This document shows positions 6,349-11,285 of a stretch of 11,285 nt of DNA, one piece after another (the stretch's first letter is position 1; each line of letters begins with the position of its first letter). The notes below the pieces were generated by a model. The model did not search any database, was not told the origin of the DNA, and worked only from the letters and a program-made list of their open reading frames with translations. Both the position numbers and the translations under genes were made by a program. The DNA is taken from contig DASSTR010000085.1 in the NCBI GenBank assembly GCA_035707825.1, positions 1 to 11,285 of the forward strand. Direction: 5' to 3'. Source of the DNA: VRUE01 sp035707825. GTDB taxonomy: Bacteria; Actinomycetota; Thermoleophilia; Solirubrobacterales; 70-9.

Positions 6349-6381
6349 TTTAGGAAGAGTTTGGCCGGCCTTTAGAAAGCG
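6349..6381 (+). promoter_or_regulatory. Three direct repeats at 11-bp intervals: putative OmpR/PhoB-type regulator box for htrA
   Basis: TTTAGGAAGAG (6349), TTTGGCCGGCC (6360) and TTTAGAAAGCG (6371) follow one another with an exact 11-bp period, the outer two sharing TTTAG-AAG. Consecutive direct repeats of 11 bp are the usual footprint of dimers of OmpR/PhoB winged-helix response regulators. The array ends about 30 nt before the htrA GTG, and an A-rich GAAGATT at 6397-6403 could serve as the -10, so the box would occupy the -35 region as in PhoB-type activation. HtrA genes are often under envelope-stress two-component control. No regulator gene lies in the window. Confidence 0.55.
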
Positions 6382-6409
6382 CTGAGGGGCGCGGCCGAAG
6401 ATTCCGGGC

Positions 6410-7603
6410 GTGCGCAAGAAAGCCCGCCACCTGATCCGCTCCCCCTTCGGCTCCGCGCTACTCGGCGGGGTCGTCGTCGGCCTCTTCGGCTGGCTGGCGA
6501 TCGCCGCCGGCTGGATCGATGCCCAGACCAACACCGCCACCATCGAGGCGCCGCTGACCGCGCCGGTGTCCAGCAAGGAAGGCGACGAAACCAACGTCGT
6601 CAACCAGATCTATCGCCGCGACGGAGGGGGCGTCGCCTTCATCGAAGCCGATCAGCCGGTGGAAGCCTCTCCCTTCAACCCGTTTGGCGCCCCGGAAAGC
6701 GGCGGCACGGCGACTGGCTCCGGCTTCGTGGTCGACGAGGAAGGCCACATCCTCACCAATAACCACGTGGTCGAAGGCAGCAACCGGATCGAGGTCAAGC
6801 TCGGCTCCTCCGAAACTTCATACCCGGCCAAGGTCGTGGGGGCCGACCCCGCCACCGACCTGGCCCTGCTCAAGGTCAACGCGCCGTCGGAGCAGTTGCA
6901 CCCGCTTACCCTGGGCGACTCCTCGAAGCTGAAGGTCGGCGACCCGGTTGTCGCGATCGGCAACCCGTTCGGGCTCGACCGCACGGTCACCAGCGGCATC
7001 GTCTCTGCCCTGCAGCGCCAGATCCAGGCCCCGAACGGGTTCTCGATCTCGCACGTGATCCAGACCGACGCGGCGATCAACCCCGGCAATTCCGGCGGGC
7101 CGCTGATCGAAGCGGCCGGCAACGTGGTCGGCATCAACTCCCAGATCGAGACGGGCGGGGGCGGCAACGGCAACGTCGGCATCGGCTTCTCGATCCCGAT
7201 CAACACGGCCCGCGACGTGATCAAGCAGCTGCGGGAGAACGGCGAAGTGAAGCACGCCTACCTCGGCATCAGCGGCGCCACGATCACGCCGGACCTGGCG
7301 CGGGCGGTCAACCTGCCGGTCAAGAAGGGCGTGCTGATCGAGGAAGTGGTCAAGGGCGGCCCCGCCGACAAGGCCGGGGTCGAAGGCGGGACCACCGGGG
7401 CGACGATCGACGGGGCGAACATCACCCTCGGCGGCGACATCATCACCGAGGTCGACGGCAAGGAGGTCTCCTCGATGGAAGACGTCATCGAAGCGGTCGA
7501 CAGCGCCTCGCCCGGCGACAAGATGCAGCTGACGATTCTCCGCGAAGGGTCGAGCGAAGAGAAGACGCTGACGCTCGGCAACCGCCCCGACTCCGTGAAG
7601 TAG
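6410..7603 (+). CDS. HtrA/DegP-type membrane-anchored serine protease with PDZ domain
   Basis: This is a trypsin-fold protease that degrades or refolds damaged extracytoplasmic proteins. It has 397 residues. A basic start (MRKKARHLIR) is followed by a hydrophobic stretch at about 14-36, an uncleaved signal anchor or signal peptide, then a low-complexity linker (about 40-98). The protease domain has its triad at H119 (LTNNHVVEG), D150 (ATDLALLKV) and S228 (NPGNSGGPL), with VAIGNPFGLDRTVTSGIVS (181-199). One PDZ domain covers about 283-390 and would bind C-termini or regulate activity. The GTG at 6410 sits directly before the basic segment, with no SD, so the transcript may be leaderless. It lies between trpC and trpF on the same strand, has no known role in tryptophan synthesis, and has its own putative operator upstream. 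The family is sure; whether it is DegP, DegQ or PepD-like is not. Confidence 0.95.
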   Translation: MRKKARHLIRSPFGSALLGGVVVGLFGWLAIAAGWIDAQTNTATIEAPLTAPVSSKEGDETNVVNQIYRRDGGGVAFIEADQPVEASPFNPFGAPESGGTATGSGFVVDEEGHILTNNHVVEGSNRIEVKLGSSETSYPAKVVGADPATDLALLKVNAPSEQLHPLTLGDSSKLKVGDPVVAIGNPFGLDRTVTSGIVSALQRQIQAPNGFSISHVIQTDAAINPGNSGGPLIEAAGNVVGINSQIETGGGGNGNVGIGFSIPINTARDVIKQLRENGEVKHAYLGISGATITPDLARAVNLPVKKGVLIEEVVKGGPADKAGVEGGTTGATIDGANITLGGDIITEVDGKEVSSMEDVIEAVDSASPGDKMQLTILREGSSEEKTLTLGNRPDSVK

Positions 7604-7625
7604 GAAGCCGGTCTCGCGCCTCGCG

Positions 7626-7631
7626 TACTCT
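7626..7631 (+). promoter_or_regulatory. Putative -10 element for trpF (leaderless start)
   Basis: TACTCT (7626-7631) fits TAnnnT and lies 6 nt before the trpF GTG at 7638, the same spacing as the putative hisIE -10 and its ATG. No SD precedes the GTG. This suggests an internal promoter after htrA driving a leaderless trpFBA mRNA. No good -35 is visible. Confidence 0.4.
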
Positions 7632-7637
7632 GGGCGT

Positions 7638-8267
7638 GTGAGAGTCAAGATCTGCGGAATCACGAATCTGGACGATGCGGCCGAGGCGGTGCGGCTGGGC
7701 GCGTGGGCGGTCGGGCTGATCCACTTCGACGGCAGCCCCCGACGCTGCGAGCCGGCCGAGGCGGCACGTATTGGCGCCGCCTTCCGCCGTAAGTGCGAGG
7801 TCGTCGGCGTCTTCGTCAATCCCGAGCTGGAGGAGATCGACCACGCGGTCGAGAACGCCGGCCTGACCATGGTGCAGCTGAACGGTGAAGAGGGGGCGTC
7901 CTTCTGCGCCGAGACGGCGCGCCGCACGGGGCTGAAGGTGATCAAGGCGATTCACGTGGCGAGTGCGGCCGACGTCCACGCCGCCGAGGCCCTGCGCACT
8001 GATTTCCATCTCTTCGACCGGCGCGGAAAGGGCCTCTGGGGCGGGACCGGCGAAAGCTTCGACTGGGAGCTGCTGCGCGAGCACCGCTCCCAGGTTCCGG
8101 CGATCCTCGCCGGCGGCCTGCGGCCCGACAACGTCGCCGAGGCGATCTCGGTCGTCAACCCATACGCGGTCGACGTCGCGAGCGGGGTAGAGGCCGAGCC
8201 GGGCCGCAAGGACCACGCCGCGATGGCCTCCTTCTTCGAGGCGGCGCAAGAGGTGGCCAGAGCCTGA
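7638..8267 (+). CDS. trpF: Phosphoribosylanthranilate isomerase (TrpF)
   Basis: TrpF catalyses the Amadori rearrangement of phosphoribosyl-anthranilate to CdRP, the substrate of TrpC. The 209-aa TIM barrel has KICGIT (4-9) with catalytic base C6, general acid D127 (FDRRGKG), the glycine-rich GTGESFDW (136-143), LAGGLRPDNV (157-166) and the phosphate-binding ASGVEAEPGRKDH (181-193). Two variations stand out: VQLNG (79-83), where most TrpF have QLHG, and VGLIHF (25-30) in place of the usual GFVF-type strand. All catalytic residues remain, so activity is expected. Many actinobacteria (Streptomyces, Mycobacterium) lack trpF and use the dual-function PriA, so a dedicated trpF is informative about lineage. 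The GTG at 7638 places the first strand MRVKICGIT at the N-terminus as in homologues. Confidence 0.96.
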   Translation: MRVKICGITNLDDAAEAVRLGAWAVGLIHFDGSPRRCEPAEAARIGAAFRRKCEVVGVFVNPELEEIDHAVENAGLTMVQLNGEEGASFCAETARRTGLKVIKAIHVASAADVHAAEALRTDFHLFDRRGKGLWGGTGESFDWELLREHRSQVPAILAGGLRPDNVAEAISVVNPYAVDVASGVEAEPGRKDHAAMASFFEAAQEVARA

Positions 8268-8316
8268 AAGGCTTACTCCGCCCGCGGTGGACGCGGGACC
8301 CAGACAACCGGTGACC

Positions 8317-9528
8317 ATGAGCACGAGCGAGCAAGGACAGGACCCGCCGGCCGTAGAGGAGCGTTTCGGCCCCTACGGCGGCCGCTACGTGCCCGAGACG
8401 CTTATCGCGGCCCTCGACGAACTGACCCTGGCCTGGGGTGAGGCCCGTGAGGACGCCGAGTTCAAGGAGCGCCTCGGGGCGCTGCACCGCGACTTCATCG
8501 GCCGCCCGACTCCGCTCTACCTGGCTGAACGACTCTCCGAGCGGGCCGGCCGCCGCGTCTATCTGAAGCGCGAGGACCTCGCCCACACGGGGGCCCACAA
8601 GATCAACAACGCGATCGGGCAGGCGCTGCTCGCCCAACGGATGGGGAAGCCACGGGTGATCGCCGAGACCGGGGCCGGTCAGCACGGGGTCGCCACCGCT
8701 GCGGCCTGCGCGCTGCTCGGCCTCGAGTGCGTCGTCTACATGGGCAGCGAGGACATCCGCCGCCAGCGCCCCAACGTCGAGCGCATGGGTCTGCTGGGCG
8801 CGAACGTCGTCGCCGTCGAGGCGGGTGCGAGGACCCTCAAGGAGGCGGTCAGCGAGGCGATTCGCGACTGGGTGGCGAACGTGGAGAGCACCCACTACGT
8901 GATCGGCTCCGCCGTCGGCCCGGCTCCGTTCCCGGCGCTGGTGCGCGACCTGCAGCGGGTGATCGGGGACGAGGCCCGCGCGCAGGCACTGGAGGCCGAG
9001 GGGGAGCTGCCCGGCCGCGTGATCGCCTGCGTCGGCGGCGGCTCCAACTCGATCGGCATCTTCACGCCTTTCATCGCCGACGAGGGCGTGGCGCTGATCG
9101 GGGTTGAGGCCGCCGGCGAGGGGCTCGACACCGAGCGCCACGGCGCTTCCCTACAGGCCGGCCGCACCGGCGTCCTGCACGGCACGCTCTCTTCGGTGAT
9201 CGCCGACGAGGAAGGCCAGATCCTCGAGGCTCACTCGATCTCCGCCGGGCTCGACTATCCCGGCGTTGGCCCCGAGCACGCCCACCTTCGCGATACCGGC
9301 CGCGCCACCTACGTCGCGGTCACCGATGCGGCGGCGCTGGCGGCCTTCCAGGAGCTCTCGCGGCTGGAGGGGATCATCCCGGCGCTGGAGTCCTCGCACG
9401 CGATCGCCTGGCTGCTGGACGACGATGGAGCGGCGGAGCCACCGGCCGGAACCTACGACGTCCTCTGCCTCTCCGGCCGCGGCGACAAGGACCTCGCCGA
9501 GGTGATCGAGCAGACCCAGAATGGCTAG
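8317..9528 (+). CDS. trpB: Tryptophan synthase beta subunit (TrpB)
   Basis: This PLP enzyme condenses indole with serine to tryptophan and pairs with TrpA in the alpha2beta2 complex. Numbered from ATG 8317 (403 aa): FGPYGGRYVPETL (17-29), HTGAHKINNAIGQ (90-102) with the PLP lysine K95, AETGAGQHGVA (116-126) with E117, the phosphate-binding GGGSN (240-244), HSISAGLDYPGVGPEH (306-321) and LSGRGDKD (385-392). This is the TrpB1 type that works with TrpA. Three in-frame starts exist: GTG 8287, GTG 8311 and ATG 8317. None has an SD. The ATG is taken because homology begins shortly after it; GTG 8287 follows a TACTCC by 7 nt and could be a leaderless start adding 10 residues. trpB overlaps trpA by 8 nt. 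Confidence 0.96.
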   Translation: MSTSEQGQDPPAVEERFGPYGGRYVPETLIAALDELTLAWGEAREDAEFKERLGALHRDFIGRPTPLYLAERLSERAGRRVYLKREDLAHTGAHKINNAIGQALLAQRMGKPRVIAETGAGQHGVATAAACALLGLECVVYMGSEDIRRQRPNVERMGLLGANVVAVEAGARTLKEAVSEAIRDWVANVESTHYVIGSAVGPAPFPALVRDLQRVIGDEARAQALEAEGELPGRVIACVGGGSNSIGIFTPFIADEGVALIGVEAAGEGLDTERHGASLQAGRTGVLHGTLSSVIADEEGQILEAHSISAGLDYPGVGPEHAHLRDTGRATYVAVTDAAALAAFQELSRLEGIIPALESSHAIAWLLDDDGAAEPPAGTYDVLCLSGRGDKDLAEVIEQTQNG

Positions 9529-10330
9529 CGGCGAGGAGCGGATCGCGGCGGCCTTCGAAGCGGCCCGCGGGGAGGGACGGGCGGCGTTGATGCCCTACAT
9601 GATGGCCGGGTATCCCGACCTCGATTCCTCATTGGCTGTCGCTGAGTCCTACGCTGCCTCCGGAGCGGACCTGATCGAGCTCGGCGTACCCTTCTCCGAC
9701 CCACTTGCCGACGGGCCGACGATCCACGCCGCGGCGACGGCGGCGCTGAACGGGGGCACGACCCTCGCCGACGCGCTCGAGGTTTGTGAATCGGTCTCGG
9801 CGCAGCTCCCCGTTGTCTTGATGGTCTACTCGAACATGGTTTTGGCTCAAGGGGGTGGGGTTGAGGAGTTCGTCCGTCGCGCCGCCGCTGCCGGCGCCGG
9901 CGGGGCGATCGTTCCCGACCTGCCGCTGGGCGAGGCCGAGGAGATACGGGAGGCTTTTGCGGCCAGCGGGCTCGCTCTGGTCCCTCTCGTCGCTCCCACC
10001 ACCCCGCCCGAGCGGCTGGCCCAGATCTGCGCCGTCGCCAGCGGCTTCGTCTACGTCGTCTCCACCGTGGGGACCACCGGGGAGCGCGACGAGCTGCCGC
10101 CGGGGCTTACGGATCTCGTCACGGTGACCAAGAAAGCCTCGGGCGTCCCGGTTGCGGTGGGGTTTGGAATCGGCACGGCGGCCCAGGCCGCGCAGGTGGG
10201 GGAGGTAGCCGACGGGGTGATCATCGGCAGCCGCCTGGTCCGCGCCGCAGGCGAGGCCGCCTCCGCCGAGGCGGCGTCCGAAGCCGTGGCGAAGTTCCTT
10301 GGCGAGACGCGCGTCGCCCTGGGCAGCTAG
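9521..10330 (+). CDS. trpA: Tryptophan synthase alpha subunit (TrpA)
   Basis: TrpA cleaves indole-3-glycerol phosphate to indole and glyceraldehyde-3-phosphate; indole is channelled to TrpB. The 269-aa barrel has LMPYMMAGYPDL (23-34), the signature ELGVPFSDPLADGP (53-66) with catalytic E53 and D64, the VPDLP stretch (131-135) and the later phosphate-site region VGFGIGTAAQA. The flexible loop reads STVGTTGERD (181-190), where many homologues have S(R/L)xGVTG, a mild variation that keeps the glycines. ATG 9521 lies inside the trpB end (8-nt overlap), so the subunits are probably translated in a coupled way and in equal amounts. The stop TAG (10328-10330) forms the first half of a TAGGAT that may act as -10 for the next small gene. 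Confidence 0.97.
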   Translation: MASGEERIAAAFEAARGEGRAALMPYMMAGYPDLDSSLAVAESYAASGADLIELGVPFSDPLADGPTIHAAATAALNGGTTLADALEVCESVSAQLPVVLMVYSNMVLAQGGGVEEFVRRAAAAGAGGAIVPDLPLGEAEEIREAFAASGLALVPLVAPTTPPERLAQICAVASGFVYVVSTVGTTGERDELPPGLTDLVTVTKKASGVPVAVGFGIGTAAQAAQVGEVADGVIIGSRLVRAAGEAASAEAASEAVAKFLGETRVALGS

Positions 10331-10333
10331 GAT
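10328..10333 (+). promoter_or_regulatory. Possible -10 for the small membrane ORF
   Basis: TAGGAT at 10328-10333 overlaps the trpA stop codon and lies 9 nt before the ATG at 10343. It fits TAnnnT and has the start-proximal spacing seen at hisIE and trpF. No SD precedes the ATG. Short AT-containing hexamers can occur by chance, so support is weak. Confidence 0.3.
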
Positions 10334-10342
10334 CCGCGCCGC

Positions 10343-10489
10343 ATGGGACTGGTGATCAGCCTCTTTCTGGCGCTTGCCGCGATGACGGTCTCCTACGCCC
10401 TCGGGCAGGGGGGCCCGGTGGCGGGCCTCGTCTTCCTCACCGTGCTCTTCATCGGCGCGGTGATCCGCGTCGTCCAGCCGAAGTCCTAG
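10343..10489 (+). CDS. Small predicted two-helix membrane protein, 48 aa, function unknown
   Basis: An open frame of 48 codons runs from ATG 10343 to TAG 10487-10489. The product has a hydrophobic helix at about 3-21 (LVISLFLALAAMTVSYALG), a short turn with GQGGP (21-25), a second hydrophobic helix at about 26-41 (VAGLVFLTVLFIGAVI) and a short basic tail RVVQPKS. The charge pattern suggests a hairpin with its C-terminal tail in the cytoplasm. It lies 12 nt after trpA on the same strand and ends 10 nt before the convergent methyltransferase, so it fills a gap neatly. I do not recognise the family. High GC inflates chance ORFs, but the clean two-helix pattern, third-position GC bias and placement favour a real gene. 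A role in tryptophan transport or envelope function would be a guess. Confidence 0.6.
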   Translation: MGLVISLFLALAAMTVSYALGQGGPVAGLVFLTVLFIGAVIRVVQPKS

Positions 10490-10499
10490 CGGCCAGCTT

Positions 10500-11285
10500 C
10501 TAGGAGCGGGTGGCGATCACCCGCAGGTACTCCGCCTCGAGGACCAGTCCGCGGTCCCCACCGACACTGTTGCGCTCCAGGTGGTCCTTCAACGTGCCCG
10601 CCAGCTCGTCTTCGTGCTCGGGGCCGGCCGCCTCAAATGCTTTCTTGATCGGGCCGAAGTAGGAGCGGAAGAAGTCGAGGTAGTGCTCGGCGGAGCGGAA
10701 GACCTGGCGCGACTTGACGCGCTCAGCCCGCAGGTCGGAGATGCCGTCCCCGAGCAGCTCGCGAACGCGCTCCTCGGTGCCCCAGAGGACGGGCGGTTTG
10801 AATCCGGACGGGGGCGGCGGGGCGTATTTGGCCAGCATGGCGAACATCTCGCTGATCGGTCCGTCCGGCACCCAGCTGGCCAGCCCGATCCGGCCGCCCG
10901 GCTTGCAGACGCGCAGCAGCTCCGCCGCCGCCTTCTCCTGGTCGGGCTCGAACATCACCCCGAAGATCGACATCACGACGTCGAACTCCCCCTCGCCGAA
11001 GGGCAGCTCCGCCGCGCTCGCCTCGACGAACTCGATCTCGAGCCGCTCCGACGCCGCCCGCTCGCGGCCGCGCTCGAGCAGTGCGGGGACGAAGTCGACA
11101 CCGACCGTGTTGCCCCAGGCCCGGCGGGCGGCGGCGATCGCCCCGTTGCCGCTGCCGCAGGCGACGTCGAGGACGCGCTCGTCGGGGACGATCTCCAGCG
11201 CCTCCGCCAGTTCCTCGGCGACGATCACGATCAGGTTGGCCACCATCGCGAAGTCGCCATCTGACCAGGCGCCCTGCTGGGCCTG
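10500..11285 (-). CDS. Class I SAM-dependent methyltransferase (5' end beyond window)
   Basis: The gene runs leftward on the minus strand to TAG at 10502-10500. The Rossmann fold is clear: motif I VLDVACGSGNG, an acidic end of strand 2 in VGVDFVPALLERGR, then ASAAELPFGEGEFDVVMSIFG, and CKPGGRIGLASW. This is the Methyltransf_11/UbiE-like type, methylating an unknown small molecule. An internal ATG at 11246 gives 248 aa, but the frame stays open to the window edge, and those 13 codons (QAQQGAWSDGDFA) match the usual N-terminal 'Q..xW..GDFA' lead-in of this family, so the real start lies outside. The C-terminal half has a segment PPPPSGFKPP and a YLDFFRSYFGPIK stretch typical of this subgroup. 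It converges on the trp block with no clear terminator between, and its substrate cannot be told from context. Confidence 0.88.
   Translation of the reverse strand, partial: QAQQGAWSDGDFAMVANLIVIVAEELAEALEIVPDERVLDVACGSGNGAIAAARRAWGNTVGVDFVPALLERGRERAASERLEIEFVEASAAELPFGEGEFDVVMSIFGVMFEPDQEKAAAELLRVCKPGGRIGLASWVPDGPISEMFAMLAKYAPPPPSGFKPPVLWGTEERVRELLGDGISDLRAERVKSRQVFRSAEHYLDFFRSYFGPIKKAFEAAGPEHEDELAGTLKDHLERNSVGGDRGLVLEAEYLRVIATRS

Noticed and set aside
6363..6370. GGCCGGCC palindrome upstream of htrA
   Set aside because: An 8-bp palindrome of G and C is expected often in such DNA; it is better explained as the middle unit of the 11-bp repeat array.
5527..6603. Long minus-strand open frame (358 codons) opposite trpC and the htrA start
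   Set aside because: It is a mirror of the trpC codon pattern, spans the putative htrA control box and shows no recognisable motif.
10484..10505. Inverted repeat TCCTAG / CTAGGA between the convergent small ORF and methyltransferase, considered as a bidirectional terminator
   Set aside because: The stem is only 6 bp with a 10-nt loop and no T-run, and it arises from the two facing TAG stop codons.

Overview
The window is a GC-rich (roughly 70% by eye), densely packed stretch of bacterial chromosome. The genome looks like a high-GC actinobacterium, perhaps Thermoleophilia/Solirubrobacterales; this rests on base composition, frequent GTG starts, protein wording and several starts with a -10-like TAnnnT just upstream, and no search was run. 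Nothing suggests a mobile element, phage, CRISPR array or biosynthetic island, and no tRNA or rRNA was seen.

Layout. (1) 2-1508: end of a PhoH-family gene, then ybeY and era, each overlapping the previous gene by 4 nt; this is the classic phoH-ybeY-era RNA/ribosome maturation block. (2) 1509-1725: a 217-nt spacer with an imperfect 29-nt tandem repeat, a perfect 10-bp inverted repeat inside a longer imperfect dyad, a short direct repeat and a small dyad next to a putative -10. It is the most structured non-coding part of the window. (3) 1726-6333: hisIE (fused cyclohydrolase/pyrophosphohydrolase), then trpE, trpG, trpD and trpC, nearly all overlapping or tightly spaced. (4) 6349-7603: an HtrA/DegP-type membrane-anchored serine protease preceded by three TTTRG repeats at exact 11-bp intervals. 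(5) 7638-10330: trpF, trpB and trpA. (6) 10343-10489: a 48-residue predicted two-helix membrane protein. (7) 10500-11285, opposite strand: a class I SAM-dependent methyltransferase whose N-terminus lies beyond the window edge.

Together trpE/G/D/C/F/B/A make a complete set for chorismate to tryptophan, and hisIE supplies the second and third steps of histidine synthesis. Both pathways draw on PRPP. The main oddities are the htrA gene splitting the trp cluster behind its own putative operator, the HisI-HisE fusion beside trpE, the repeat-rich spacer, the small membrane ORF, and the recurrent -10-to-start spacing that suggests leaderless transcripts. I found no convincing new multi-gene system; the best leads for novelty are the 217-nt spacer, the htrA insertion with its box, and the small membrane ORF.
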